A DNA stretch of 64,000 bases from Rhizophagus irregularis (GCF_026210795.1 NC_089453.1:1428501-1492500); one strand, 5' to 3'; positions 27,012 through 47,198 are shown, numbered from the stretch's first letter. Notes: generated from the sequence alone by a model not told the origin. Program-made: numbers and translations.

Positions 27012-28029
27012 ATGTATACATAGTTAAATAATAATATAAAATCAAATTTATCGTTATAAAGCCGCATTCTTCTCTATCTCATCAACGGGCAGAACATGAA
27101 AATGTAATTTAATAAATTTAATATCACCTGAAGGTATAAATGTGTGTGAATACGATCAAACAACTAATGGCGAACACGTAAATTCAAAGGGCATCCTTAA
27201 CGTATTAACGTAAGGTGGGGCCATGGGAGTGTAGACCTTTATCGTAAACCGGGTGTACGATTAAAATATAGCGAATGTTATTGGTAGGATTAGTTTTGTG
27301 TACTAAAAGCACAAAAATATTATTTAAAAAATTCAATGTTTTACAAAATAAAAAGAGCGAAGATGCACCAAAGAAGCGTTTAAACAGAAATTATAGAAAA
27401 TTACAAATGATACTATCAATATCTAGAATAATTTTGACGATTTTTTTTATTTATTGTTTTTTTATTACAAAATTACGCGTATATAAAAAATTTTAATGTT
27501 AAAAATAATATAAAATGAACATTTTTCTTCAAAATTTGAGCTATACAGTCTAATAAATGCTACATTATTTGGTGTTTTATCGTAACACAAGAAATTGTCA
27601 AATTGGAACTAGTCCAAAAACCTTGACTGGTTAATAATCGGGTTTTCATACCAAATCTAATTGGATATAAATAATTTCCTTCAATATCGTTATTCACAAA
27701 ATGCATTTAATAAAACCCATATTCATTTATAACCCAATTCATTCATATATGATCATCTTTCTGGGTGTTACACGAAATACGAATTAAGTGATTCATAAAT
27801 TATTTATATTTCTACAAAATATCAAATAAAATTACATTTCAAATATTTAAAGAATTAAAAATGTACATAAAGTAAAAAAAAAGTAAATATGTAATATTAA
27901 AGAATGTGTAAAGTAACCTATACTTCATTCAAAATGTAAATTATCCAGAATTATTATCCAAAAAAAACAAAAATTTACATTCTAAAGAAAGTTTATGAAA
28001 TAGTGAATCTTAACAATTCTAAAACTAAT
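27012..28029. other. Spacer between NEPRO-like gene and ATG2
   Basis: About 1 kb of AT-rich DNA between convergent genes. A 73-codon plus-strand frame at 27275-27496 ends in a hydrophobic stretch but has no start context, splice partner or motif I can support. I see no repeats longer than simple A/T runs. Confidence 0.4.
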
Positions 28030-31000
28030 TCATCGTTTCTTATATTTCTGTAATCATAAAAAAAAAAAATTATATTAATTTCATAATTTCTATAATTCTT
28101 GTAATACATAAAATCATTAATTAAAAATACATACATCTTCCGTTTGTAATTTCTTATTGGGATCGATCGAATTTCGTAACCCGAGTAAAGTTTGTGATAC
28201 AGCTTCAGTAGCCCCAATCATAGGTTTCAAAACAGCAACTGGAACGGCTCGTATCACGGCTCTTACTGTTCCTTGAGTTCCAGTCTTTTCATATACTTCC
28301 ATAGGTACAGCAAAAATTGTATGAGCAGCAGTACCTATATTTGTTCGTAAACTCTTATATGCTTTCTCGATACCTAGAAATGATTAAAATATTAGAAAAT
28401 TTTTGACAAATATTTATTGCAAAATGTAAGAGAATTACCTTCATTTAAATCTGCTGGCTGATTAGCATATTTGCTAATTAATTCTTTAGTGTTTTCATCA
28501 TCGCTATCAAACTCCTCTTCTACGGTACCTATTGTAGTGTTACTTGAATTATTTCTGTTTTCAGTACTAGTTTGAGATTCAAAAGAGAGAATTTCATCCG
28601 CATGTTCGAGTAAAATTTGTGTTCCAACCGCAAGTTTAGTACCAAATTTGATTGCTTCCATAGTTGTAGCTCGAGCAAAAGACTGTGTTCCTTTTTGTAA
28701 TCCTCGAATAACTCTACCATCTTTCTTATATTGTTCAATTGGTAATAAAATAAGATCAGCGACACCGGAACCTAAATTAACTAATGAACGTATTGGAGCT
28801 ACACCGGATACTACATTGGGTACTTGTGTGCTCTTTATATGTGGTAACCATGCCGCACCCAACTCTTCAGCTAGTCGTTGCCATCCTTTAACCTTAATTA
28901 TGAAAAATTGTCAGAATTATATCATTTTACTTAAATAAAATATCAAACTTAAGTAAAAACAAAAGACTCACCCCCGTTAACTTAACATTATTTAATGTCA
29001 TTTCCGCAGCTTCAAAATGAAAGAAATTCATTAATTCAACCAAATTACCTTCCTTCAGGTTAGCATAATCAATATGTTTAGGCTTATAATCAATCTTCAT
29101 TTTAATAGGATGTATCTCGATAGATTCTGTTAAATTTTTTAAATCATTAATTAACAATAAATTAAATAATGAATAAAAAGAAAAGGAGAAAAGGTTAACT
29201 TACGAAAATAAGTATTATCATCAGCTTTCGGAGGTTTTTCAATAGTAGAATCTTGAAAAGAAAAGAATTGGATTATAAATTGAAGAGCATCTTGATCAAT
29301 ATAAAACCTTAAAGGCAAAAATCGTGCCTAAGATTCATAATGAATTAATAAACCTATTAAAAATAATAAAATAAAACAAAATAAAATTTTTTTTTACGAA
29401 TTTAAATTAAATACCTTTAATCGTAATTCTTCCAAAGAATCAGTCGGCGTGGGACGAACACTATTTAATTCTATCCTAACCATATTTGATTTACTTTCGC
29501 GTGGGCTTGTATCATTATCTGGTCGCATATGAGACAAAAATTTGTGCCACGCTGATGTTTTTATATTATCTAAAATTTCTACATCTCTGATAAGAAGCAA
29601 CAACCTAAAAGCCAATATATTGTCATTAGGAAAGATATCAATATCTAAATTTACTTTTTCAAGTTTTATGTCAAGCTTGCTAGATTTCGAACGATTTAAT
29701 CTACGACTAGAATGTTCGGGTCGTTTGCCCTCTCGAATATTTGTATTTTCAGATCCCAATCGCGAACTGACTTGACTGGCAGTGTCACTATGATCGTCTA
29801 TATAATCGACTTCAGAGCCAGTTTGGGATGTAACATCAAAATCTGAGTTTTTATTAAAAGGTGATGATCCCAAGAAACGTTCGAGAAGGCTATTAGAATC
29901 TGTTTCTAAAGAATTACTGCTTGTTTCTCCAATTAAAGAACCTGACCCCCCAACATTTCCATGAGCTTTTGCACGCGCATAGGCATTCATTACTTCATTT
30001 TTACTTTGTTCCCAATCATAACCATCATATAATTTCCATACAAGATTAAAGTCTCGTAGTTTAATCCTAGTCAAACTATTTGGTATCCTAAAAACATTAA
30101 ATGAGAATTTAGTAAAACAAATACAATACACAACTCGAGTACTTATGGTAATTGTTTATATAAACTTACTCTTGAATAGAAGAATCATCAAGTTCGCTTG
30201 CACTGGGTACAGCAAAATGATTTTCTGAAAAATTTAGAGGTTCTGAATCCAAACTTTTGATCATATCGTCACGTGATTCCGAAGCTTTAGAACTCCTAAC
30301 TATTACGTCTTTATTACAAGAAGAATTAGATAATGAATAGTATAATCAATGATTAATACAAATATTTTACTTCATACCTTCGGTATTGTCAAATATGACT
30401 GCATTATCAAAAAGATGAGTATCTTGTTCATCTGATTCATTTTCTTCGATAGTGTAATACTCTTCCACGAACTCTAAATTTGAAGCTGGGCTCTTGCTTG
30501 GCTTTTTTTTTGGAAGAGGATGTTTAAATGCATCCATATCCAAGCTCTCTACATTATTAAGTTAAACTTAATCATTTAAAATGAAATTTTATTTTTTAAA
30601 AAAATCAATTAAAAAATAAAAAAATAAAAATAAATATCAAGTACCTAACATATTTTTGTATACAGGCTCGTCTGAATCATCCCCTCTGTTAGCAGCAGTT
30701 GTTATGTGAACTTTTCGTCTATATAAATAAAATTTTCTTTAATTCCTTTTATTTTTAATATCAAAATTTTCAATAATAAAAATTTACCCTTTTTCGGAAA
30801 TCTCCTCCTTTGGAGTTAAATGATTTATTAGGTTCAATAATGTTTGGAATGTATCCGCACATGTCTCAATCGTAAGGTGTTCATTAGTAAGCTCGAGCTA
30901 TAAAAGAATGACATTATCAGAAAATTAATTTAAAATAATTTTTATAAAATATAAAATATTTAATACCTCAAAATTTGGATAAATTTCTCCTTTATTTGCT

Positions 31001-34000
31001 TTAAGTTGAATTTCTGCAAAGTCGAGTGATGCAGCTTTAACGAATCCGATAGCCTTAAATTACAATATAAAATCAGTATATTACATATTATTTCATAAAT
31101 TCAAATATTAATTACCTTCCAATATTTTTTAACGCTAATAGTTGATGAACCACTTTTATTTATTGCACGTTCTTGAATTGTTTGATCATCGCCAACAAGC
31201 ATCAAATCCAAATTTTGAACGATTAATTTTGCAGCAAACATTGGTGATCCAGATATTATATTGCTTGATGCCTATAAATAATAAAAAAAAGATGTTTATT
31301 ACTGAAATCTCACGATGAAAAAATATACAATAATATTACATACTTTTAAACTGTCGAGAACTACAATAACGCGCCCAGGAATATTATTCGGATTAAAGTC
31401 TACTGAAGAATCATTTATTGTAACCGATAATTTTATAAATTGACTAGGAAGTTCCACAAAGATTCTCTATAAATCATTTTACATATGTAATATATGTAAT
31501 ATATATTAGTATAAATATTATATTTTATGTAAGTTAATCTTATATACTTGCCATTTCTGGTTCTTGAATGAATTCAAGCAAATCATCTATCCATCGTGTA
31601 TCTTGAGAATGCCGTAAAGTTACACCATTAATTGATAAAGTTAAATTCGTTTCTTTCATGTTTGCTACAACGTCAAGCGAGATAAGCATTATTATAGAAA
31701 TCATAGGACGCGTGTTTTTTGTCTAGATAAAGATATAAAAGTTTAGTTGATTTGTTAATGAATAATTAAGCTATATTTATATATTTGATTACCTTAATGC
31801 CCTTGTTTAATGTACGACGTAATATCTGTGCTGGTTCTTGTGGCGTTGTTATATCCAAATAATCAAAATTATCATTATCCAAAACAACGTACGTATCATT
31901 CTATAAAATATATAAATATAAATTTTTAATATATAAAGATATACTCAAAAGGTTTCATTAATTTTTTTTTTTACAAAAAAAAAAAACACGCACCTTTCCT
32001 TCGTGTTTTATGACACTAAAGAATCTGAAGTCTAGCATGTTGAGTTGATAAATACGTGTTGATTTTGATTTTTCGCTAGCTTTCTTTTCGGGATTTTCAG
32101 GATCATATAATATAACAACTTCGACTATAATGAAATTATAAATTTAACTTTAGATTTAATGGTTGCATAGTTGAATTAAAATTTATACATACCTTTGGCT
32201 ATAAATACGACAACTGATGCGAGACTAGGTCTCAATGGCATTGACTGAGACCCCATAAAACTTCCTCCTTCAAACCTCATTCTCATTTCAGAACTTTCAG
32301 AATTATATGAATTCATCCCATAAATTGAATCCGATTGATAATTGCCAGCCATATTAAAGTGACTATCTTGTTCATTAGAATCAAAGTCATTAGCATCAAC
32401 ACTATTTTTAGGTTGCCATAATGTCAAATCATTAAGCATAATTTGCAGAATATCAAATGATGATTTTGTGAGTCGAACACGTGTATGAGGGAAATTACAA
32501 TTTATCACAAATAACTATTTAATAATGATAAATAAGTAAGTAAGTAAATTAGTTATTAATTTATATATTAGAAATTAAAATTATACTTACCGAACTTTCG
32601 ATCGTTCTTTGCTTGAACATCAATATTTCTTCCTCTTCATTTTCTACTGGCCAACTGGAACGATCTTCTCCTTCAAATGATGAAAAAGTTTGTGAAAATG
32701 GGGAAGATCGAACATTACCTCCGATAAAAGGCAATTTGCTTTTGACCGCGCTTGTAGGTCTATAAGTAATTTCAACATTAGGAAACATTGGAGATATATG
32801 AGCCATAGAACGATGATGAGTTGATGGTGTTAATGGTTTCATAGCAAGAAAACATTTAGCGTCCGAATCTGAAAAATTTTTTTTTAATAGAATTAGTAAA
32901 TATCCCAAAGAAGAATTTTTTTTTTTAATAATCATAAACATTTATATACCATTAGATTCTTTTAAGAAAATATTTACTCCCCCACATTCTATCTTTATTC
33001 TATTTTGTTGTAAGTCACCGGAGCGACCTTCAGGTTCAGAATGCTGTTGAATACCGTAATTTTCTATACCAGGACTCTTTGTGACTCCAGTCGCAACATG
33101 AATATTTATTATATCGAAAATCATTAAATTAGAATGTATGCAATAATCTTCAACTATTTCATGTGTATTAGAAGCACCCAAATCTGGACAGTGCAACATC
33201 ATGCGAATTAAATCACAATTAATTCGAAGATGAAACTTTTCCGATTTTTTCTATTGAAAATAATAATAATTAGAAAAAAAAATCACCAAAAACACAAACA
33301 ATTTTTAAAAAAAAAGAAACTTCACTTCACCTCATTCATCCTCTGTGTATCCAAATCATCAATTATGTTTTTTTCGTTAAATATATGTTTGGTAGATGTC
33401 TCTTCCGGAGAAGCGCTATTAGCATATTTAGAAAGAGCAAGTATATAATTCTCCAATCGATCGATTATTCGAAGATCAAAGTGTAATTGCACTGGTTGTA
33501 AATCAACTGCGATATCGTAATTTAATACATTTGATGGAGTTAAAGTTGATGACAATGTATCTAAAATTTTTTGACAATTAAAATATAATTTAATTATAAA
33601 GTAAAAAAAAAGGTAAAAATAAAAAAAAAATACTATATCTACCTTCATTAGAAAGATTCGTAATCTCAACCTTTATTTTAATGACATCCTTGATAACATT
33701 ATTATTATCGCTTCTACCAAATCTAGTAGTAGCTCTTCCAATTTTTTTAGTACCATTATTTTTATTTTTATTTTTATCCATATTTTTTACTGGAAAAGTT
33801 GGAAAATCAGATTCTTCAGGATCATAAAAGTTTAATAGTTCAGGATCAAAAAATAATAAAGGATTATAGGTATTAAAATTGGGAAGTGTAACTTCAGATT
33901 TTAAATCTTCAAATTCGGATTTGTTTCTTAAAGGATCTTCTAACCATTCTAAAATAGAAATATCAGAGAATGCTATTTCCATCAATATACGTGAATATTC

Positions 34001-36301
34001 TTCATTATCCAAATTTTTTTGATAATTAGGAGGATAATTAATATTTGATACACTCCCACGTCGTTTTCCATTATCAATCAAATTTTCAGGATCCCATCTT
34101 TGTAATAAACAAGAAAATCCATCAATACTAATTTTTATATGGTTAAGATTTAAATTTTCAGGTAAACGTGTATCGAAGAATTTTTTTTCAGGTATAAAAT
34201 TAGGTGATGGATCAAGATATAAAATGAAAAGTTCAACACTAGAAATTTTAAAATCAATTTTCATGCTAGATGCATTTGACCCAGAAGATATAATATTTGA
34301 TGCAGAAGAGGCAATATTAGGAGGATGAGATAAAGATGATTTGTAATGATTTGGAGGTGAATTATTAGATTTTACAAAAGAAAAATTTTCAGAGGAACTT
34401 GTAGCATATTCACGATCAAGTTCTAAATTATAAAAATTATTTTTTGATGAATCAATATAATAAGGTTTAAAATGACCTTGTGAACTTATTGATGATTCTT
34501 TTTGATGATTTCTTAAATCACCTTTATTTCGTATTGATGTTGAATTAATTTTATTAGGTTCATGTTGATATAAAAGATCATCAAAATCATCATTTTGAAT
34601 TGGAGAAGAAATTGGACGATAATTTGCATCCTCAAATTGATTCAAATCATCACTTTCGGTACTACTTGGAGGTCTAGTACTTGAAGAAGATTTGCTTCTT
34701 GATAACGCGTCGGCTAAATCTGCAATTAATGATACTTGACTAGGAGTTAACACTGCAGTTAATGATTGAATTAAACCTTCAATGTTCCAAGATTGAGTGC
34801 TCTTAGCTTGTTGCATGGCTTCTTGTGTCAAATAATATGATGTAGCAGCATTTTGTGCATCAAATTGAATAGTAGGAATAGAATTTTGACTTAATGTAAC
34901 TCGAATAATATTCTCATGTTCAGAACAAGAAAAGATCATTGCTTCATAAGGAATAGTTTGTTTTTGTTCTTCATTTTCAGAACCAATATCTGAACCATAC
35001 CCATTTGAATGTGAATCAAAAAATTCGTCTCCACTATCTTCACCACCATATGAAAAAGTTTTAGGTACATTTAATTGTTGTGGTCGTTGTGACGATTGTT
35101 GATGAATCCATTGATTTGTTACTTCTTTTAACCAAATATTTAATCCAGTAATAGTAAAGGATTTTATAGTTTCAGCTTGTTCTGGTGGTAATGTTACGCT
35201 AGCCGAACCGGATACATTAGGAGGAGTAGGTTCATCATCTAATCCAGGTGTTTCATCTTTAAAAGAAATTTCTGGAATTTTTAACTCGAAACAATATTCC
35301 TTAAGTTGATCGTTCTTGTTTGAATTATAATCTCCATTAAGTGAAATAGTTGATTGATGAGAAAGTCGTATACAAGTATCCTTTAAAATTATTTTAACAT
35401 TTGACATTAATTTATCAATTAATCGTGCCAAAATTTGAACACCTTCTATACCATTGTCACTAGGTATAGAAGATTGTTGTGGTAACGTTTCTGATTGTTC
35501 CAGCCCTGAGCCACCCAATTCTTGACTTTCTGATGGAAATGCGTTACTATTATTACTATGAAAAGAATGATAGATTGAATTTCGAAGTTCTTCATCCTCT
35601 TCAGGAGGTAACCTTTCATGACGAAGAAAATCACCAGCAAAATGAAATGATGATGAAAGTATGTGTGAATCTTCGGGAGTAGATTTAGCTATAAATTAAA
35701 AATAAAAAATAAAAAAGAAATCAAAGAAAAGAAAAATAAAAAAAAAATAAAAATTGATAGCGAGAAAAAAAAACTCCAAAAAAAATAGACCCGATCAACA
35801 AATATATAATATATTTATATATATAATATAATTTTTTAAATTGATTTTACCATTTCTTGGTTTAGCATGTTCAGGAACGACAGTAATTTGTAAATTGCAA
35901 ATCTCCAATACACAATCACAATTCCATATATTTTTCCAAGGAATATTAGCGACGATAGCACCAATTTTGCCGTCCGTTATTACCACTGGTAAATCAACGA
36001 CGAGATCATTCAAAACCTTTTTTTTTTTTCATATACACAATATATATTATTATAAATAAAAATAAACATTTACATAAAGTTTAAAAGTTATAAAAAAAAT
36101 TTTATAAAATACCTCTACATTGAGTTTTAATTCTTTTAGGCGTAGCAACCCTTGGCTAAGTTGAACATCAAGATCAAGATCTATATCCTCAGCTAAAAAT
36201 TGACCCAAGGCTCTCTTAAGCAAGAATTTGAGCAACCTTTTTTGGATCGTTGAAGGAATGTTTACTAAACCCCAACCCGTAAAAGGCCAACCTCTGTACA
36301 T
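28030..36301 (-). CDS. ATG2: Autophagy-related protein 2 (bridge-type lipid transfer)
   Basis: Rod-shaped lipid-transfer protein that tethers the ER to the growing phagophore and supplies phospholipids together with ATG9 and ATG18/WIPI. The chorein-type N-terminus is clear: IQKRLLKFLLKRALGQFLAE then LSQGLLRLKELKLNVE and GKIGAIVANIPWKNIW. A large exon (about 33.6-35.5 kb) carries long Ser/Asn-rich insertions. The C-terminal ATG2 block contains VSGVAPIRSLVNLGSGVADL, ILLPIEQYKKDGRVIRGLQK and GTQSFARATTMEAIKFGTKL, followed by KTGTQGTVRAVIRAVPVAVL, and ends LQTEDKYKKR with TGA at 28030-28032. The last intron is needed to reach the family-like EDKYK end. Many GT-AG introns interrupt it. Total length was not counted exactly but is of the order expected for ATG2. 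Confidence 0.92.
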
Positions 36302-37089
36302 TTGTAAATTTCAAAAAGATAATATAAAAAAAAATAATAAATACAATAAAAATACTAAAAAAAAAGATATTATTTTTTACACAAATAACTAAAATCTTTT
36401 TAGAATTCTATATTTACTGTGTTTATATAATAACGAATTATAACAACATTCTGTAAAATAGATATTCTCGTATTTATGTAGGTGATAATGGGAAAAAGAG
36501 AAAGCCAATTATTAGTCAGCACAGGCTAGTTTTTTAAAGTTCCCTTCTCGCGCAGTATATTTTCCGTTCCCTTGTTTAATATCCGCAGTTAAGAATATGT
36601 TAATAACATAATTGGGAACAATAATTATACCATATGGGGGAAATCTGCGGCATCTGAAATAGTATCTGGTATCGGGGATCTCCTATAAAATTACATATTT
36701 ATGTACCAAAAAGTGATTAAAGTACACCAATGCCATTAAAAAGAGACTTAATTTCCTAAAAAAAAAAAAGAAAACATAAAAAAGTCAAGATGCATGTGTA
36801 AATTATTTTCCTATAGAATTTCGAAGCAGATAATTATATAATACAATATTCTTAGTTTACGTATCTGATTAAATAAGTAATAGAGTAAGCAATGTCAAAA
36901 AAAAAAACTTGAAAATCAAATGATCCACATATAAGATCTACTTGTACTTGGGAAGATCTTTCACCTTTTATTTTTTATTAAATAACTATTATTTGGCACA
37001 AACAATATAATTTCTTTTATAAAAAATTACATAATTATCGCCAAAAAAAGATAATTATCGCCAAAAAAGAGTAATGCATAATATAATAA
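36302..37089. other. ATG2 upstream spacer with a short tandem repeat
   Basis: About 790 bp between the ATG2 start and the 3' end of the TBCD gene on the same strand, so it should hold the ATG2 promoter and the TBCD terminator. It contains a direct repeat of GATAATTATCGCCAAAAAA at about 37034-37070; the core GATAATTATC is itself palindromic. The stretch 36530-36590 is locally less AT-rich. Nothing else is recognised. Confidence 0.4.
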
Positions 37090-42123
<5,034 letters not shown>

Positions 42124-43530
42124 GATTAAAATAAATTAAATAAATAAAGATTTGATTATGTTATTGTGTTTAGAAATGATGCAGAAGAGTTATTATATAT
42201 GATTTGAACAATGACTTGTGTAACTTTTTTTAAGATAATCAAATTAGGATAAAGTTAGATATATTTCGATCAAAAAAAAAAGCACGGCAACAAATTTTCC
42301 CACTATAGAATGACAGATCATCATTTTGCATAAAAAATTTTTCTTAGTTGTCACGAAATTGAAGGTGATAATTATGAATTAAGTACAAGAAGTTAACTTT
42401 CACACCTTGAGAAAAAAAAAATAAGGAGAGAATATGGTAACGCAAGGCTTATTTTTCAAAACAAAGCATTCATCGAAAAAAGAAAAAAAGAAATTAATAA
42501 CACTAAACAATTACTTTTATAAAACTACGAGTAAGAAACCTTGTCAAAATTAAAGGTTGTGTTACATACCCTTATTTTTATTGTTTCATATTTAGATTGT
42601 TATACAATTTGGATTAAAATTCCTTGTAATAATAGAGGACGGTTTATCCTAATGAATAGAACGGAAACACGGAATTAAGTTATGAGAATTAAGAATCATT
42701 AAGGCTGAAAAAAAAAGAAGGTAACAAAATTCTTGGATGATATCAAATAAAATGAAACAAACATAGAAACAAAGGTAACCCTCTTTTTAAGGATAAAGTC
42801 TTGTATCGAAATTCTAATGAAGAGAATGGTATCCTGCTTTGTGATTGTTATATGCATTTAGAGACAATGTTTAAACATTAAACGAAAGGAGACCAATCTT
42901 ATCACGCTCCAGCGGGTAACTTTGCTGTCTTGGTTTCACTATTAAAGGAAGAAAGGCTTTAAAACAAGTTTGAAAATTCCAATTTTCACAATAAAACTCA
43001 TGGGTCTCACTAATGATATAGTGCATTATGACATTGTTGTGATGTTTGTAACAATTACAATATTAACAAGTTCTTTTTATGGATTGGTAAATACTGTAAC
43101 TATCGGAGTTTTCTTTTTAACTTGAAACTTTATTTTTTTAACTTTCCAAAATTTCGGTGAAATAATTCCGGTTCAACCTTACCTATTTGTTGGTATGACC
43201 CTTAAATTATAATTGTTATAATGGGGATCAACATCAGATTAACGTATCAGAAGTGCAGAAAAGTATTTAAAGTAACAATATAACAATCAATATATAACAA
43301 TAATACACTGTATAATATATAAAACAATTTTTTATTTGACTGATTCAATAAATGATTTGTTACATGAAAGTTTCATAGTGGTTTGATTTGAAAGGGGTTT
43401 TTTTTTTAAAAAAAAAAAAAAGCTCCAATGATGGAATGTGCGAAAAAAAAGAGTAAATAATAAATTAATTCAACTAAACTTAATCAATAAGTTTTGTTAA
43501 AGAAAAAAAAAAGGGAGAAATCACCCAAAT
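42124..43530. other. Spacer upstream of TBCD
   Basis: About 1.4 kb between the TBCD start and the 3' end of the F-box gene. A T-run followed directly by an A-run at about 43397-43430 could form a hairpin near the F-box gene end. No coding sequence or element recognised. Confidence 0.45.
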
Positions 43531-45271
43531 TTAACTTAATAAATTACAAATTAAATTGCAGTTAAAACCAGCTGCAAAAAATAAATCGGGTTTATTCCGA
43601 GGAAATATTTGTGCATTGCATGTAGTATTAATTTGAGAGGGAACAACCTCTATCATCAAATCATCATTAATCATTCTAACCTTATGATTACTTTTTGCTA
43701 AATGTAATCTTATTTCATAAAAAGAATAATGTTTTGGAGGATTTAAATTATTATCATAGTGATGACATAATTTACATTTAAAAATTCTTTTGTTACGTAA
43801 ACCACCATAAAGGAAAGCTCCACGTACAGTTTCAATTGGAGCAGGATGATCTTTTAAATATTGAGCTTCTTCACGAAGTTGAGGAACCAAAACATTCATT
43901 AAAAATTCATCATCCCAAAGAATTCTTGGATCTTGATTCATAAAAGGTGGATTACGAAATGAAGGGCACCATGGTAAAAATTTTATCAATGAACTTTCAA
44001 AAATTTCATTGCATTCCATCCTCTTAATTAAATTATAATTTGAATCGTCGGAATCACTATTAGATTCTGAAGACGAACTCGAATTTCTTTCCATATCAAT
44101 ATCATCCATTGATTGATTACTATTTTGTCTTTGACGAGATTGTAAATGATCAATTTCAGGTCTTAATAATTCAAAGATTAATTTAATAATATCCATTTGA
44201 CGAGTTTGAATAGCAACATCAATTGCCAAATTTCTTTCAATTTCTTGTCTTTGTAATCTTAAAAGAGTAGACATTTGTAAATATTCAGGAATTAATTTAT
44301 TACGAAAACCAATCCAAGCACGTTTAGTAAAAGGACTAGTAGAAGTTGAACCCATAGCCTTATTATAAGTTAAACATTTATTTACAACAGACATCTTAAA
44401 TCTTGGAAAACCGAATTCATTAGTTTCCTTTCTTATCAAATTATCAATAGTTATAACACGATCATTTCTTTTCCTTGAATTTTCCATAGTTTTTGACCAA
44501 TATTCATTTTCATTTTCCAATTCTCTTTTAATAACTTCTTCCATTTTACTACGACCTTCTTCACGTTTTTTAATTATCCAATCTTGACGGTCTTTTAAAC
44601 TTAATTCATTGAATTCATTATAAGCCTTATGAACATCTTGAATCCAATATAAATTGGAAGGACGATGTTTTATTTTTTCAGGTCCTGAACCAGCAGATCC
44701 AGTGATAAATGTCAATCCACTAACGATATCAATATCGTCAGGAACCGAATTTTGAGAGAATAAATGATATCTTATTTGATCCAATCTAAAAAAAAAAAGA
44801 AAGAAAGAAAGAAAGGAATAATATTAGAAAAATCTAAATAAAAATTGTAAAATTGAATTTAAATAATTTAAATATAATAAATTACCTTATGGTTCGATCT
44901 TCAAGACATTTCTTGCAACAACGTACGAGGAAAGCCCAATAAATTTTTCTAATTCTTGGTTTTCCACAAAATTGACAACCACGTTCAGAAATAAATTTAA
45001 CATATTGAAGTTCGGTCATACCTTCAGGAGGAGGCATTTGAACGAAAGGTAAAAATGTGATACGAGAATTTTTCCAAATTTCTTTCGTGGTAAAAGAATC
45101 AGTAGAACAAAGATAACCATGAAATTGTTTAGAAACGCGTGCAAGAGAGATGAGATCGATGGGTGGTAAATATTGACAAATGTTTATAAAAATTTCAGGT
45201 GGAATTCTCGATGCAGTACTCATAACAGATGGTTTAGAATTGTAAGAATTGTAATATTCGTATTCCATCAT
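43531..45271 (-). CDS. F-box protein with Cys-rich motifs
   Basis: Two exons (45271-44886 and 44785-43531) joined in frame give 546 residues. An F-box lies at about residues 22-60 (SRIPPEIFINICQYLPPIDL then ISLARVSKQFHGYL), implying an SCF ubiquitin-ligase adaptor that binds Skp1. It is followed by a Cys-rich patch, RGCQFCGKPRIRKIYWAFLV then RCCKKCLEDRTIR, that could bind zinc. The middle is charged and partly helical, with an acidic Ser/Asp stretch near residue 385-395. Close to the C-terminus CKLCHHYDN ... RLHLAKSNHK looks like a C2H2-like finger. Related F-box proteins with this CGKP/CxxC layout are common in mushrooms and Mucoromycota. The substrate is unknown. Confidence 0.8.
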
Positions 45272-45384
45272 TTTTAATTTTTTTTTTTAAAAAAAAAAAG
45301 AATTTTTTTTTTTTTGTTTAAAAAAATTTAGTCGTTTGTTTTATTTTTATATATAAATGAAAAATATTTCTTTTTTTTTTCTTT

Positions 45385-45415
<31 letters not shown>

Positions 45416-47152
45416 AGAAAATATTATTCTTTTTTTAAAAAAATTTTTTTCTTTGAAGGAAAAAAGATTTTTAGCAGGAGTATTTATATTGTTTTGTTTT
45501 ATTAATTCTCTTAAAGTCTAAACATGGAAGATAGTTTATGATTGACTTCTACTGTGTCGCAAATAACGTTATTGTTAAAACAGTTTTAGCACATTTCCTC
45601 CAGAATATCGGATCCTCAAAATCTAAATTGTTTTTGAATAAACTTTTTACAATAGAAATGAGAAATTTCATTGTCGGAAAAATTTTGTAAAAAGTTGATG
45701 GGTTTTGTCTTTGTGTATATATTATAAAACCGGTTTTGAAGTACAACATTGATGGTCAAAAAAAAAAAACCATTCTTACTATTGTTATTGAATTAAACCA
45801 ACGTTTCACCCTTATTTATATGATCATATGCATTGGCGTGATAAAATATTTCTATATTAGAAAATTTAAGTAACCTAATAAGGTAATTTTTTTTTTCATA
45901 TCCCAATAAAGTATTTAGGGGGGGGAGTGAATCTTTTTTGTTGTTTGTTCGTTTTGTAAAATTATTTTGGATTGAATGGAAAAAAAAATTTAGTATTTCT
46001 TAAATGAAAAATAACAATGATTTTCCGGTACCACTATTTCGAAACCTTTGTGAAAAAAAGTTCCTGGAAATTTTTTTTTTCGAATACCAAATTTGGAAAT
46101 TTTACATTGATTGAATAGAATTATGTTTCATTTAAAACAAAGGACGACTTTCTCTTTGGATTTTTTATCTCGTTTTAAAATTTGTTACAAATCCAAATTT
46201 TTTACAACTTTGGATTCGGTTTTAATACTGTGGCAAATATGATTAACTTTTATGTACATAATGTACAAAAAGTGGAATTTTTTGGTTTTAAACTAAATAT
46301 GGATACAACCGTTCAAAAGTGGCGGTGGTTTTGGCTGAGGATGAAAAAAAGTTTCGAATTTTCTTATTTTCTTATTAAAACCATTTCAATCATTTTAATC
46401 CCGTTAATGAACTTGTTTATGGAATGAATAAAGAATTTCTTTTTGATGAATTTCTTTTTTTTTTGATAAATTTTTTTTAGTATTAGTTTTTATTAATACT
46501 GTATATACAATATTAATATTATTTATTATATATTATTATATATTATTATATTATTTATATTATTTATTATTATATAATTGGTATGTAATTTTATGCAGGA
46601 GTTAAACTAATATCACATCCCTTTTGTATGATGATGTGATTATTATATGATGATACTGTAATATATATACAGTATATATATTATATATTATATATATATA
46701 TATATATAATTCATAGTACCCGTACCGTAATACCTCCTGTAGTAAATCTAAAATTTTGGTTAAGGAATTTTTTTAACCGTTTTAAAAATCTTTTTTTACC
46801 ATTTAACCTTAATATGGTTTTATACCAATCAAATTTTCGAAGTGTAAAAAGAATTTTATTTTAATTTGGTAACTTAATTCCGAATATATTTTAAACAATT
46901 GATTCTAACAAATTAAGGATCATATTATAATAATTATATGTTTAATCTTTTTTACTTTCTTATCTAATAATTTCCCTATTGATATAATTTATAAAATGTG
47001 GCTAGTGTGTAAACGTCACTTACTATTTTCGTTTTTGAATTCCGATTTTTAATAATAAAATTCCGATTTTAATATTTTTTTTAATAATAAATACCAATTT
47101 TAATATTTTTAATAAAAATTACCGATTTTAATAATAACAATTGTTAAACTGA

Positions 47153-47198
<46 letters not shown>

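Noticed and set aside
27275-27496. 73-codon plus-strand frame with hydrophobic end
   Set aside because: No family, no flanking exons; composition is explained by AT-rich sequence.
33230-33448. 72-codon plus-strand frame inside ATG2
   Set aside because: Antisense shadow over an ATG2 intron and exon.
46182-46427. 81-codon plus-strand frame
   Set aside because: AT-rich chance frame with Phe/Asn/Lys composition and no splice, motif or promoter support.
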